A DNA stretch of 64,000 bases from Chryseobacterium gregarium DSM 19109 (lineage in GTDB: Bacteria > Bacteroidota > Bacteroidia > Flavobacteriales > Weeksellaceae): the NCBI RefSeq assembly GCF_000430845.1, contig NZ_AUMU01000006.1:62001-126000 (forward strand), read 5' to 3'. The notes beneath the pieces were generated by a model. The model was given only the letters and a program-made list of their open reading frames with translations, searched no databases and had not been told where the DNA came from. Made by a program: the position numbers and the translations under genes. Each line of letters opens with the position of its first letter. Within the stretch, counting starts at the first letter, position 1. Shown here piece by piece: positions 1 to 9,472 of the stretch.

Positions 1-363
1 GTGAACAGGGAGCAGAATAAAGAGTTAATTGAGTTGGCAAAACCGTATCCATGTACATTTCACCGGGCTTTCGACCAGGCAAAGGATTTGGAAAATTCTT
101 TGGAGAAAGTAATTGAATGCGGCTTTACAACCCTTCTTACCTCTGGGCAGAAACCCAATGTCTCAGAAGGAAAAGAAAACCTGAAAAAACTGGTGGAGCG
201 ATCGAACGGAAGAATCGAAATTTTAGTCGGCGGCGGCTTGCGTTCAACCAATATTCAGGAGCTTAGAGAATTTACTAAAGCCGGATATTTCCATTCTTCA
301 GCAATTACCGATGGCGGTGCTTTTGCCAATGCGGATGAGGTTGTTGCTTTAAAGAATAAATAG
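1..363 (+). CDS. cutC: Copper homeostasis protein CutC, C-terminal part
   Basis: This is the 3' part of a gene cut by the left edge of the window; the reading frame is open to base 1 and ends at TAG 361-363. The 120 residues carry CutC hallmarks: FHRAFD near residue 20, a TLLTSGQ segment near 43, and the glycine-rich GGGLRSTNI loop near 77, typical of the CutC TIM barrel (full length about 220-250 residues). CutC is a cytosolic protein linked to copper handling; its biochemical role is not settled in the family. The GTG at base 1 is not expected to be the true start because the N-terminal half of the barrel is missing. Confidence 0.88.
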   Translation: MNREQNKELIELAKPYPCTFHRAFDQAKDLENSLEKVIECGFTTLLTSGQKPNVSEGKENLKKLVERSNGRIEILVGGGLRSTNIQELREFTKAGYFHSSAITDGGAFANADEVVALKNK

Positions 364-555
364 CTTAATCTTAAATTGCAAAGTTTTATTACAATCTGAT
401 ATAATTTTAAGAAGGCAAAGAGTTGCGACAATGTCGCTGATTAAGCTTGAATATAACACACGCTTAATCAAATCAATGTATTGATTTATCTTTGATCCCT
501 AAAATATAACGATATTAAAAATAAAACTTTGCGTTTAAAAAATAAACAAGCACAA

Positions 556-852
556 ATGACAGAAAATGAATTATCCTATAAAATCATAGGATCAGCATTG
601 GAAGTTCACAAAAATCTGGGAATAGGATTATTAGAAAATACATATGAACAGGCTTTGGCATATGAGTTGAAAAAATCAGGATTTGATATAAACAACCATT
701 ATGTCCATTAAAATACAAAGAAATATACATTAAAAATGCCTTATTTAAAGCTGACTTATTTAAAGCTGACTTATTTAAAGCTTGGACTTCTTATTAATTT
801 TAATATACCTCTTATAAAAGATGGAATTCACAGAATCATAAACCATTTGTAG
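556..852 (+). pseudogene. GxxExxY family protein, frameshifted and internally damaged
   Basis: From ATG 556 the frame reads MTENELSYKIIG, then GIGLLENTYEQALAYELKK, which matches the N-terminal GxxExxY motif (PD-(D/E)XK_3-like family, usually about 125 residues), but it hits TAA at 709-711. The next family block, KYKEIYIKNALFKADL, is found at 711-755 in the third frame, so a frameshift lies near 705-711. The terminal block LGLLINFNIPLIKDG is back in the first frame at 781-849, ending TAG 850-852, directly against the next gene's ATG. The central part that should carry the ENKVIxELKA-type active-site region is missing and is replaced by a 15-bp tandem duplication. The gene is therefore dead. 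The family's function is poorly known. Confidence 0.8.
741..782 (+). repeat. 15-bp tandem repeat, 2.8 copies
   Basis: The unit TTATTTAAAGCTGAC occurs at 741-755 and 756-770, with a partial third copy at 771-782. It duplicates the LFKAD-coding stretch of the GxxExxY pseudogene, so it looks like slippage or an unequal repeat event that accompanied loss of the catalytic core. Confidence 0.9.
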
Positions 853-3339
853 ATGAACAAATCGATATTTTTTGCTTTCCTTTTCATTCAGATATCAATC
901 AATGCCCAGTTTTCAGAGCGGAGCCTGTCTTCTGAGAAATGGCAGTTCAAAAATACGAAAGAGAACTCTTGGCTTACTGCCACGGTGCCGGGGACGGTTC
1001 ATTTGGATTTAATGAATAATAAAATCATTTCCGATCCTTACAAAGATGAAAATGAGAAAAAAGCGCAATGGATAGAGAATGAAGACTGGGATTATCAGGC
1101 TTCATTTAAAATTTCATCAAAAGAACTGGAGAATCAAAATATTGATCTGGTTTTTAATGGACTGGATACTTTTTCTGAAATTTATCTGAATGGAAAGCTG
1201 TTGACAAAAACAGATAATATGTTCCGGAAATGGGAAATTCCGGTTAAGAAGGATTTAAAGGTTGGAGATAATGTATTACAGATTAAATTTAAATCTTCGG
1301 TAAATGCCGGAAAAGAGCTGGCGAAAAAAGTTCCGTTCACGATGCCTGAATCCCCAAGAAGCTTTATTAGAAAAGCACAGTACCAGTTCGGGTGGGATTG
1401 GGGTCCGAGATTAGTGACAGCCGGAATCTGGAAAGACGTACAATTGAATTTCTGGAACCGCGCTAAAATAGAAAATGTAAGAATAGAGCAGAAAGCAGTA
1501 ACTGGGAAACAGGCAGAATTACAGATCCACACTGAAATTTTTGCACAGGAAGCCGGAAAGTACAGTGTTGCAGTAAACGGTAATGTTCAGAATGTTTCTT
1601 TAAAACTAGGAAAAAACAGGATCTCAATCCCTTATCAGATTAAAAATCCCAAGCTCTGGCAGCCCAATGGCTGGGGTGAGCCGAATTTATACGACTTAAA
1701 AATTTCCTTACTGAAAGATTCAAAAATTCTAGCCGATAAAGTGGAACGGATTGGTTTAAAAACCATCGAATTAATTCAGGAGAAAGATGCAAACGGAAAA
1801 TCTTTTTACTTTAAAGTCAATGGTCGGCCCATGTATGCAAAAGGAACTAACTGGATTCCGTCCGACAGTTTTAGCCCAAGGATTACGAAAGAAAAATACC
1901 GGAAGCTGATCAAAGACTGTAAGGAAGCCAATATGAACACGATCCGTGTGTGGGGTGGCGGAATTTACGAGGATGAAGAATTCTACAAAGCCTGCGACGA
2001 AAACGGAATTCTGGTCTGGCAGGACTTTATGTTTGCAGGTAGTTTTTATCCGTCCGATGAAGATTTTCTCAACAATGTAAAAGAGGAAGTAAAAGATCAG
2101 GTGAATCGGCTTCAGAACCATGCTTCAATAGCCTTGTGGTGCGGGAACAATGAAATTGATGAAGCCATTTTCAACTGGGGTTATCAGAAGCAGTTCAAAT
2201 ATTCAAAAGAAGATTCATTACAGGTCTGGAAAGATTATAAAAAGCTTTTCCATGAAGTGATTCCCAATGCAATTGATGAAGTTGCCGGGAAAAATCAGGT
2301 GATCTACTGGCCGAGTTCCCCATCAATCGGGTGGGGACATAAGGAAAGCTTAACCGAAGGCGATTCTCATTACTGGGGTGTCTGGTGGGGCGAACAGCCG
2401 TTTGAAATTTATAACGAAAAAGTTCCGAGATTTGCTTCGGAATATGGTTTTCAGGGAATGCCAGGCCTGGAAGCTGTAAAATCTATGTTTTCAGAAAAAC
2501 CGGAATTAAATCTGGAACACCCAACCATAAAAGCACACGAAAAAAATGTACGGGGCTTCCATATTATTGATGAATACATGAAGCGTGATTATATTGTCCC
2601 GGAAGATTTTGTGAAATACAATTACGTTTCGCAGTTGCTCCAGGCCCGTGGAATGCAGATCGCAATTGAAGCGCACCGACGGGCAAAACCTTACAATATG
2701 GGAACTTTGTACTGGCAGCTGAATGACTGCTGGCCGGTGATTTCGTGGTCATCGATTGATTATCTGGGAAACTGGAAAGCATTGCATTATCAGGTTAAGA
2801 GAAGTTTCGAAAATCAGGTAATTTTAACGGAAGAGAAAGACGGGATCCTGAGTTTTTACGGGATTAATGATGATTTCCGGAAGTTTAATGATGTCTATGT
2901 GAGTTTCGATATTATTAAATTCAACGGGGAAAAATTGGGTTCAGCAGGAACTTCGGATAGCAAGGATTTGAATGATAACAGTATCGTGAAGTTTGATCCG
3001 TTTTCACTTGAAGAGATCATCGGGGATGCAGACAGAAATGAGATTGTTCTCGATATTTCCATTAAAGATAAAAATCAAAAAACCATTGCCCGAAATACCC
3101 ATTTCTTTGCAAAACCGAAAGATTTGAAGCTCACAAAACCCAATCTTAAAGTCAGAAAAATCTCTTCTACGGAAATCGAAATTTCTACCGATGTCCTGGC
3201 GAAAGATGTTTATCTGATGGGAGAGGTGCATTTCAGCGACAATTTTTTTGATCTGCTTCCGAAAACGTCAAAAAGAATCATCCTTTCGAAACCTTTGGGA
3301 AAAGTTGAGGCAATAAGCCTTTGGGATACGATAAATTAG
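853..3339 (+). CDS. Secreted beta-mannosidase (GH2)
   Basis: 828 residues with an N-terminal signal peptide (MNKSIFFAFLFIQISINAQ), so probably periplasmic or exported. It is a glycoside hydrolase family 2 beta-mannosidase that removes terminal beta-D-mannose from manno-oligosaccharides. The sugar-binding and immunoglobulin-like domains fill roughly residues 20-310; the TIM barrel follows with GTNWIPSD, RVWGGGIYEDEEFY, the acid/base motif LWCGNNE (E434) and the nucleophile motif FASEYGF (E530). Length fits the family. ATG 853 abuts the stop of the upstream pseudogene and gives a clean signal peptide. No polysaccharide-utilisation partners (susC/susD) are adjacent, so its substrate supply is not shown by context. 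Confidence 0.92.
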   Translation: MNKSIFFAFLFIQISINAQFSERSLSSEKWQFKNTKENSWLTATVPGTVHLDLMNNKIISDPYKDENEKKAQWIENEDWDYQASFKISSKELENQNIDLVFNGLDTFSEIYLNGKLLTKTDNMFRKWEIPVKKDLKVGDNVLQIKFKSSVNAGKELAKKVPFTMPESPRSFIRKAQYQFGWDWGPRLVTAGIWKDVQLNFWNRAKIENVRIEQKAVTGKQAELQIHTEIFAQEAGKYSVAVNGNVQNVSLKLGKNRISIPYQIKNPKLWQPNGWGEPNLYDLKISLLKDSKILADKVERIGLKTIELIQEKDANGKSFYFKVNGRPMYAKGTNWIPSDSFSPRITKEKYRKLIKDCKEANMNTIRVWGGGIYEDEEFYKACDENGILVWQDFMFAGSFYPSDEDFLNNVKEEVKDQVNRLQNHASIALWCGNNEIDEAIFNWGYQKQFKYSKEDSLQVWKDYKKLFHEVIPNAIDEVAGKNQVIYWPSSPSIGWGHKESLTEGDSHYWGVWWGEQPFEIYNEKVPRFASEYGFQGMPGLEAVKSMFSEKPELNLEHPTIKAHEKNVRGFHIIDEYMKRDYIVPEDFVKYNYVSQLLQARGMQIAIEAHRRAKPYNMGTLYWQLNDCWPVISWSSIDYLGNWKALHYQVKRSFENQVILTEEKDGILSFYGINDDFRKFNDVYVSFDIIKFNGEKLGSAGTSDSKDLNDNSIVKFDPFSLEEIIGDADRNEIVLDISIKDKNQKTIARNTHFFAKPKDLKLTKPNLKVRKISSTEIEISTDVLAKDVYLMGEVHFSDNFFDLLPKTSKRIILSKPLGKVEAISLWDTIN

Positions 3340-3352
3340 CAATTCCGATCTT

Positions 3353-3400
3353 GTCATTCTGAACAAAACGAAGTGCAGTGAAGAATCTCTGTATAGATTC
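3353..3400. repeat. Dispersed intergenic repeat (TCATTCTGAAC.. type)
   Basis: The spacer 3340-3654 contains a stretch beginning GTCATTCTGAACAAAACG and continuing through AGTGAAGAATCT, followed by a small AGAATCT/AGATTCT hairpin. A related copy (CACTGAACGAAGTGAAGC) lies at 4568-4598. The rest of the spacer is AT-rich, with no gene visible. Confidence 0.5.
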
Positions 3401-3627
3401 TGTTTTGTGAGTTTTGTAAAAACTTTCAAAGCCTTCTTAATGCACATGAAAATCTGCGTGAAATAAATATAAACAGTTTCATAATATTCTTAAAACCTAA
3501 ATAGATCTTAACAGTTCATCTAAAGAATAGTCGTTCAGAAGAATGACAAATCAACCGTTGTATTAAAAATCACATTATACTTCACATTAAAAAAAAAATT
3601 TTCGTCCGCCAACTGAAAAATCAGCCG

Positions 3628-3635
3628 TAAATTTG
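3628..3635 (+). promoter_or_regulatory. Bacteroidota -7 element upstream of the AEC transporter
   Basis: TAAATTTG followed by C matches the Bacteroidota -7 consensus TAnnTTTG and lies 19 nt before ATG 3655. No convincing -33 TTTG is visible at the usual spacing, so this is a partial match only. Confidence 0.4.
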
Positions 3636-3654
3636 CAAAACATTTATAAAAACG

Positions 3655-4563
3655 ATGGTAAATTTTGTTCTGATCGCAGTATGCATTATCGCAGGAATGG
3701 TTTTCAAAGCAACAAAATCCATCCATCATGATGCGCACAAAGGCATCAATACCTGGATTCTCTACCTGGCATTACCAGCCGTTTCATTCAAATATTTACC
3801 GAAACTTCACTGGACGAATGAAATGCTTTTTCCGATCATAGCGACCTTTCTGACTTCGGTTTTCTGTTTTTTCTTTATGATGTTTTATAGCAGGAGCAGA
3901 GGCTATTCAAGGCGTTCTAGAAGTACCCTGGAACTGGTAAGCGGTTACAGCAACACTTCATTCTTAGGCTTTCCGCTCATTTCCGCATTTTATGGGGAAA
4001 GTCTGTTGAGCATCGCCGTCATCTGTGACCAAACCATGTTTTTTGCCCTTTCCACACTAGGGATCATAGCAGCCATAAAGGGCGGAAGCCAATCTGGGAA
4101 AGTGAGTGCACAGCTGATCTTAAAACGGCTGCTGACCTTTCCGCCGTTGGTGGGATGTATTGCCGCATTGATTTTATCTCAGTTCATCGATTTCACTCTG
4201 GCAGAACCTTTTTTTGATAAACTGGCCGCAACGGTAAGCCCGCTGGCTCTATTTTCAGTCGGTTTACAGTTGAAATTCAGTGGATGGAAAAAATTACTTC
4301 CGCAAATGTCTGTTTCCATGCTGTACAAATTAGTTTTGGCACCTGCCATAACGTTATTGCTCGCTTTGCTTTTCGGGATAAAAGGGAATATCGCCAGAAT
4401 TACTGTTTTTGAATCCGCAATGCCGGTCGTTTTAACGTCAAGCATCATCGCAGAACAGTTCAGGCTAAACACCAAACTGGCCAATTTAACCATCGGATTC
4501 AGTATTATAATTGGACTGTTTACTTCCACATTCTGGTACCAGATTATTGAATTCCTGTTCTGA
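3655..4563 (+). CDS. AEC family permease
   Basis: 302-residue polytopic inner-membrane protein of the auxin efflux carrier (AEC) superfamily of secondary transporters. Hydrophobic segments run from the first residues (FVLIAVCIIAGMVF) to the C terminus, about ten in total, arranged as the two halves typical of AEC carriers. Conserved patches visible are the SGYSNTSFLGFPL segment near residue 100 and the SAMPVVLTSSIIAEQF segment near 255, which resembles the second-half crossover loop. The substrate cannot be read from sequence; family members carry organic acids or amino-acid derivatives. Monocistronic by position. Confidence 0.82.
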   Translation: MVNFVLIAVCIIAGMVFKATKSIHHDAHKGINTWILYLALPAVSFKYLPKLHWTNEMLFPIIATFLTSVFCFFFMMFYSRSRGYSRRSRSTLELVSGYSNTSFLGFPLISAFYGESLLSIAVICDQTMFFALSTLGIIAAIKGGSQSGKVSAQLILKRLLTFPPLVGCIAALILSQFIDFTLAEPFFDKLAATVSPLALFSVGLQLKFSGWKKLLPQMSVSMLYKLVLAPAITLLLALLFGIKGNIARITVFESAMPVVLTSSIIAEQFRLNTKLANLTIGFSIIIGLFTSTFWYQIIEFLF

Positions 4564-4567
4564 AATA

Positions 4568-4598
4568 AATCACACTGAACGAAGTGAAGCATTCATTA
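4568..4598. repeat. Second copy of CTGAACGAAGTGAAG-type repeat
   Basis: CACACTGAACGAAGTGAAGC resembles the element at 3353-3400. It lies between the AEC permease stop and the minus-strand secreted protein. The remainder of the 4564-4743 spacer shows no gene. Confidence 0.4.
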
Positions 4599-4743
4599 TT
4601 ACCTATTGCCTATTACTAATATTTAGGAGCTGTTTCCCGCTTTCCGATGCAATCTTTTTCTTAAAAAAAGGATTTCCACTGCAATCGGGGCTAGGATGAA
4701 GGACCGTTTTTATCTTTAGTTAGGGCCAATCAGATAAATGGCT

Positions 4744-5214
4744 TTAATTCACCAGCTCAAAATCATAAAGGAAAATAGAATCAATAGCATCTCTCCACTG
4801 TTCTACGGAAGCAGCATTGCTGTGAGCGGGCATAATTGAAGTTGAATGATACAGAGAACTTCCTTTTAATCTGATTTTCGCTTTGAAATTCATCTTTTTC
4901 CCTGTTTTTTGCACGGTGAACAAGGTGATTACAGAATCGTTCATCATTTTTGCCTCGGAAAATATAAACTCAATGCTATTGTCTTCTGTATCGTCTTTTT
5001 TAAAGTTTTCAAGCATATCAAACATATCTTTCTTCTCTGTACTGTTCTCAGATACAATCTCAAAGTCTGTTATTTTATCATTTTCAAATGCAGGTTTTAA
5101 AATAACTTTTTTGCCGAGCGGAATGGTAATTGCTCCTTTTTTCAACAATGTCTTTTCCTGAGCATGAACAGTCATGATGAAAAACAGGAGGAATAAAGAA
5201 ACGATCCTTTTCAT
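4744..5214 (-). CDS. Secreted protein of unknown function
   Basis: 156 residues with a clear signal peptide (MKRIVSLFLLFFIMTVHAQ). The mature part is charged (KKDMFDMLENFKKDDTED near residues 62-80) and mostly of beta character; no cysteines, lipobox or catalytic motif are seen. I do not recognise a family. It is transcribed toward the AEC gene and divergent from priA, so it is probably a single-gene unit. Confidence 0.7.
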   Translation of the reverse strand: MKRIVSLFLLFFIMTVHAQEKTLLKKGAITIPLGKKVILKPAFENDKITDFEIVSENSTEKKDMFDMLENFKKDDTEDNSIEFIFSEAKMMNDSVITLFTVQKTGKKMNFKAKIRLKGSSLYHSTSIMPAHSNAASVEQWRDAIDSIFLYDFELVN

Positions 5215-5307
5215 GGTTGATGTTTTATTTGATATTACATCTGTAAAAGTAGAAAAAATTGCAGTTCTCTTAAGAAAAATCTAATTTTACATTTTAAAAT
5301 ATTTCTT

Positions 5308-7755
5308 TTGCAATACGCCCAAATTGTTTTACCGTTAAATCTTAAAGGATCTTTTACTTATAAAATCCCGGAAGAGCTACAGCCTGAAATCCGGATCGGG
5401 ATGAGGGTGCTCGTTCCGTTCGGAGGCAAGAAAATTTACACCGGAATTGTATTTGAGCTTCACGATAATACACCTGAAAGTTTTGTGGCAAAAGAAGTGA
5501 TCAGCATTCTGGATGATAAACCGATTGTTCCGCATGAACAGATCAGGTTCTGGAACTGGCTATCAGAGTATTACCTGTGCAGTTTAGGAGAGATTTACCG
5601 TTTTGCATTCCCTTCTTCCCTCAAACTCGAAAGTGAAACCTATTTAAAGCTGAAACCCCATATAACGGTTGATTTTGAAAATCTGGACGTGAATGAAATG
5701 TACCTGATCCAGGCGCTGGAAATCAGGCAGCTGATTAACCTGACGGATATTGAAGCGTTTATTCCGAAAAAAGATATTATTAAAACCATCAATTCGCTGA
5801 TTGATCTGCAGTATATTGAAATTGACGAAAAAATTGCTGAGAAATACAAAGCGAAAGAAATTGCATACGTTAAAATCAAAGAAGAGGTTGTAAACAATCA
5901 GACCCTTACGGATATTCTTCTGAGTCTGAAAAGAGCACAGAAGCAGAAAGAACTTCTGCTTCATATTCTGGAAAAGCAGGCGGAACATCCTGAAGGGCAT
6001 ATCAGGAAATCGGAACTGTTTGAAGACGGATATTTTGCAAGCTCGCATTTCAAGTCCCTGGCTGATAAAAATCTGGTCGAAGAATATTCTATGCAGAAGG
6101 ACAGAATTGAAAGCTATGAAGGGGAAATTGAAGTGCTGGAAGCACTTTCCGAAGCCCAGAAAGAAGCAAAGGCTGAAGTTGATGAAGCATTCGAAGAAGG
6201 AAAAAACGTGCTGCTTCACGGCGTAACTTCATCGGGGAAAACCCATATTTATTTAGAAAAAATTGAAGAATGCATTAGCGAAGGGAAAAATGTATTGTTT
6301 CTGCTTCCTGAAATCTCCTTAACCAAGCAGATTACCCAGAGACTGGAAAAGAAATATGGAAGGCAGCTCGGATTCTATCATCAGAAGCTTACCGATTTTG
6401 AACGGGTGGAAGTCTGGCGGAGAATCAGGCAGAATGATATCAGAGTCCTCATCGGGACACGGAATGCCTTATTTCTCCCATTTGAAAACCTGGGGCTGGT
6501 TGTGGTGGATGAAGAGCATGATTCTGCCTACCGGCCAAGAGAGGTTTCTCCCTATTTCAATGCGAAAGATGCAGCGTTGGTGATGGGTGGTTTCTACGGT
6601 GCCAGAGTAATTTTAGGTTCGGCCACACCTTCCGTGGAAAGTTATTACAATGCCCGTAAAGATAAAATAAAATATGTCTTTCTGGATGAGCGTTTCGGGA
6701 ATGTCAGCCTGCCTGAATATGAGCTGATTAATTTCAAGGAAGCGCAGGATTCCAAAAAAGTTTCCGGGAACTTCTCTTTACATCTGATCGATGAGCTCAA
6801 AAAGACCCTGGAAGAAAAAAACCAGGCCATCGTCCTTCATAACCGCCGCGGCTATGCCAATGTGGTGGAGTGTGAGACCTGCGGCTACGTAAATTACTGT
6901 TCCAATTGTGATGTGGTGATGACCTATCATAAAGCGGCCAATGAGATGAAATGCCATTACTGCGGCCAGCGGGCTTCCAAACCGAAGACCTGCCCGAAAT
7001 GCTATTCTGAAAATCTTAATGAAAGAGGAGTAGGAGTGGAACAGATTCATGAAGAGGTATCCAAATTATTTCCCGATCATGAAGTGGACCGGATGGATGT
7101 GGATTCCATGCGGAAGAAATTTGCCTACGAAAAACTGTACGAAAAAATTGAAGACGGCGAAACCGATATCGTGGTCGGGACCCAGATGATTTCCAAAGGG
7201 CTGGATTTTGACCATATTGAACTGGTCGCCATTCCCAAAGCAGACTCCATGCTGTACGTTCAGGATTTCAGGGCGGAGGAAAGGGCATACCAGCTGATTA
7301 CCCAGGTTTCCGGAAGAGCGGGAAGGGTTTCTGGGAAAGGGAAAATCTTAATCCAGACTTTCAATCCGGAGCATTCTGTGTTCCAGCTGATCAAGATGAA
7401 CAATCCGGCAAAAGTGTATAAATATATTTTAACGGAACGGAAAAAATTCCACTACCCTCCGTTTACGAAACTGATTATGATCGAGCTCAAGCACCGTAAA
7501 GAAGATAAGGTCAACCGGGCTTCCCAGTTTTTAGGATCGGTTCTCAGAAAATACCTTCCGGAAGACTGTATTTTGGGCCCCGAAAAAGCACAGATCGGAA
7601 AGCTTAACAACCTGTACCAGTTTCAGATCATGCTGAAGCTTCCGCGCGGCAAAAAGTATGAAGAATATAAAAAGCTGATTCTGTTAAGTTTGAATGAATT
7701 TTCAGAAATCACAGCCTATCAAAGTATTAAAAAAGACATTTATGTTGACTTTTAA
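5308..7755 (+). CDS. priA: Replication restart helicase PriA (primosomal protein N')
   Basis: 815 residues. PriA is a 3'-5' DNA helicase that recognises stalled replication forks and starts primosome loading. The N-terminal DNA-binding domain opens with QIVLPLNLKGSFTYKIP; Walker A is GVTSSGKT (305-312), the DEEH Walker B is at 401-404, and eight cysteines at 522, 525, 531, 534, 549, 552, 562 and 565 form the two zinc sites. The helicase C-terminal motif GTQMISKGLDFD follows. No ATG fits: the frame upstream of TTG 5308 has no start codon, and the conserved N terminus begins at residue 2, so TTG is the likely start. No partner gene is adjacent. Confidence 0.95.
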   Translation: MQYAQIVLPLNLKGSFTYKIPEELQPEIRIGMRVLVPFGGKKIYTGIVFELHDNTPESFVAKEVISILDDKPIVPHEQIRFWNWLSEYYLCSLGEIYRFAFPSSLKLESETYLKLKPHITVDFENLDVNEMYLIQALEIRQLINLTDIEAFIPKKDIIKTINSLIDLQYIEIDEKIAEKYKAKEIAYVKIKEEVVNNQTLTDILLSLKRAQKQKELLLHILEKQAEHPEGHIRKSELFEDGYFASSHFKSLADKNLVEEYSMQKDRIESYEGEIEVLEALSEAQKEAKAEVDEAFEEGKNVLLHGVTSSGKTHIYLEKIEECISEGKNVLFLLPEISLTKQITQRLEKKYGRQLGFYHQKLTDFERVEVWRRIRQNDIRVLIGTRNALFLPFENLGLVVVDEEHDSAYRPREVSPYFNAKDAALVMGGFYGARVILGSATPSVESYYNARKDKIKYVFLDERFGNVSLPEYELINFKEAQDSKKVSGNFSLHLIDELKKTLEEKNQAIVLHNRRGYANVVECETCGYVNYCSNCDVVMTYHKAANEMKCHYCGQRASKPKTCPKCYSENLNERGVGVEQIHEEVSKLFPDHEVDRMDVDSMRKKFAYEKLYEKIEDGETDIVVGTQMISKGLDFDHIELVAIPKADSMLYVQDFRAEERAYQLITQVSGRAGRVSGKGKILIQTFNPEHSVFQLIKMNNPAKVYKYILTERKKFHYPPFTKLIMIELKHRKEDKVNRASQFLGSVLRKYLPEDCILGPEKAQIGKLNNLYQFQIMLKLPRGKKYEEYKKLILLSLNEFSEITAYQSIKKDIYVDF

Positions 7756-7903
7756 CAGTTTTTAACAAATTTTATGGAGTTTTTATAAGACTACCCTAAA
7801 CCTAGCTACCGCAATATTTTCTACATTTGGCCGTTGATTATATGTTTGGTATCTAAAGATCAATTTAACCAATTGATTTTTAACCTATCCAAATTATAAG
7901 AAA

Positions 7904-7915
7904 ATGAAAAAATAG
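7904..7915 (+). other. Minimal ORF (M-K-K-stop) abutting the next start codon
   Basis: ATG AAA AAA TAG at 7904-7915 is in frame with, and immediately followed by, ATG 7916 of the carboxypeptidase gene. It is either a start-stop leader that could affect initiation at 7916 or the trace of a nonsense change in codon 4 of a longer protein whose translation now begins at the next ATG. Confidence 0.5.
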
Positions 7916-9388
7916 ATGGTAAATTTCAGAAAGTATATTTCAAGTGTTGCGGTGTTGGCTTCAGGATTTTTCCTTGCACAGTCTACCGTTTCCACAGTTC
8001 TGTATTCTCAGGCTTACGACAATCAGAAAAGCAGTTTAAACTTACCTTCTCCCATCACTGCGATGGCAGAAAAAGCTATTTTGTCGCCTAAAGAACTTGT
8101 TGACATTAATGTAAACACGATGATGACCGATCCGGTGCTGAAAAATGCAACCTGGGGATTCGTAGTGTATGACCCGAAAACGAAGAAGGTAATCTCTTCG
8201 TATAACGAAAATACGCCCTTAGTTCCGGCTTCCACTACGAAATTGTTAACCACGGAGACAGCGATGAGTCTGCTGGGGGAAAATTACCGTTGGAATACAC
8301 AGTTAGAATATTCTGGAAGCGTTGATGAAAACGGCGTATTAAACGGAAACCTGTATATTGTAGGAAGCGGTGACCCCTCTTTGGGGACCAACAAGGCAGG
8401 AGCCTGGTCGTACAGCAATATTGTTTCGGATTTCAGAGACGGACTTTCCCGTGAGGGAATCAAAAAGGTAAATGGTGATATTATCATTCAGACAGCGCTT
8501 TTCAAAGGCAATCTATCAAAGCTTCCGGAAAATGTTGTCTGGCTGGAAAACAATAATTACTATCTGCCTGCAGGAACCACCCGCGAAATCAATCCGGCCA
8601 ATGAAAAACTGATCGTGAAGAAGGCTAATAACTTCTCAACTGAAAAGAAGTTCTTCTATGTTTCTCCGTACAACCGCCAGATGGTGTATGCCGATATGTA
8701 TGAAGGAAACGGTATTTTGACGACAAAGCTGCCGGACGCTCCGGCTTATCTGGCCAATTCTTTCAGAACCAACCTGGTAAAAAGCGGAATTGCCGTTACC
8801 GGAAAAGTAACGCCCAGGATGACGGATGCCCATCCGGAAAACAGGAAACTGGTTTCAGTGTATAAGTCTCCGACCCTGAGTGACATTATTTATTATACCA
8901 ATCAGCACAGTGATAACGGTCTGGCAGAAGCTTTATTAAAAACCGTCGGATTCCAGAGTTTGGGAGACCAGACCTCTGAATCCGGCAGGAAAGTGGTAAC
9001 GGAACATCTGAAAAATGAAGGCTTTGACATGATCGGACTGAATTATATCGACGGAAGCGGGCTTTCAAGAAGCAATAATGTAACCCCGATTGCCCAGGCC
9101 AAGTTCTTAACGTCTTTAATGGAGGAAAAATATTATAAGACTTACTTCAGTTCATTACCGGTAGGAGGGCAGTCAGGAACCTTGAAAAGAATGTTTATCG
9201 GTACCGGAAACGGGCAGGTTTTTGCCAAAACCGGAACCCTGAATAAAGTGAAAACCCTGGCAGGGTATATGAAAACAAACTCAGGAAAAACACTCGTTTT
9301 TTCACTGATGGTCAATAATTATGCAGGATCTGTAGATATGGTGAAGAAGAGAATGGAGAAGATTCTGGAGCCCGCACTCGATCTTTAG
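7916..9388 (+). CDS. dacB: D-alanyl-D-alanine carboxypeptidase/endopeptidase (PBP4 type)
   Basis: 490 residues, exported (MVNFRKYISSVAVLASGFFLAQ), a class C penicillin-binding protein of the S13 peptidase family that trims or cleaves peptidoglycan peptide bridges in the periplasm. The three active-site motifs are present: SxxK as STTK (S106, K109), SxN as SDN (332-334) and KTG (438-440). Between SxxK and SxN lies the long inserted domain typical of PBP4. ATG 7916 gives a good signal peptide; an in-frame ATG at 7904 is cut off by TAG. The gene stands alone and ends at a strong terminator. Confidence 0.9.
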   Translation: MVNFRKYISSVAVLASGFFLAQSTVSTVLYSQAYDNQKSSLNLPSPITAMAEKAILSPKELVDINVNTMMTDPVLKNATWGFVVYDPKTKKVISSYNENTPLVPASTTKLLTTETAMSLLGENYRWNTQLEYSGSVDENGVLNGNLYIVGSGDPSLGTNKAGAWSYSNIVSDFRDGLSREGIKKVNGDIIIQTALFKGNLSKLPENVVWLENNNYYLPAGTTREINPANEKLIVKKANNFSTEKKFFYVSPYNRQMVYADMYEGNGILTTKLPDAPAYLANSFRTNLVKSGIAVTGKVTPRMTDAHPENRKLVSVYKSPTLSDIIYYTNQHSDNGLAEALLKTVGFQSLGDQTSESGRKVVTEHLKNEGFDMIGLNYIDGSGLSRSNNVTPIAQAKFLTSLMEEKYYKTYFSSLPVGGQSGTLKRMFIGTGNGQVFAKTGTLNKVKTLAGYMKTNSGKTLVFSLMVNNYAGSVDMVKKRMEKILEPALDL

Positions 9389-9412
9389 AAAAATTAAAAA
9401 TTAATTAATATA

Positions 9413-9447
9413 AAAACCTTTTAATCAATGATTATAAGGTTTTTTTT
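9413..9447 (+). terminator. Intrinsic terminator after the carboxypeptidase gene
   Basis: AAAACCTT at 9413-9420 pairs with AAGGTTTT at 9436-9443; the stem is extended by TTAATCA/TGATTAT with one mismatch, then a run of T. Confidence 0.8.
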
Positions 9448-9472
9448 ATCTTTGAACCAATTCTATTAAAAT

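Noticed and set aside
4511..4699. 62-codon ORF overlapping the AEC gene end and the repeat
   Set aside because: Frame runs through the dispersed repeat and spacer; no protein-like composition.
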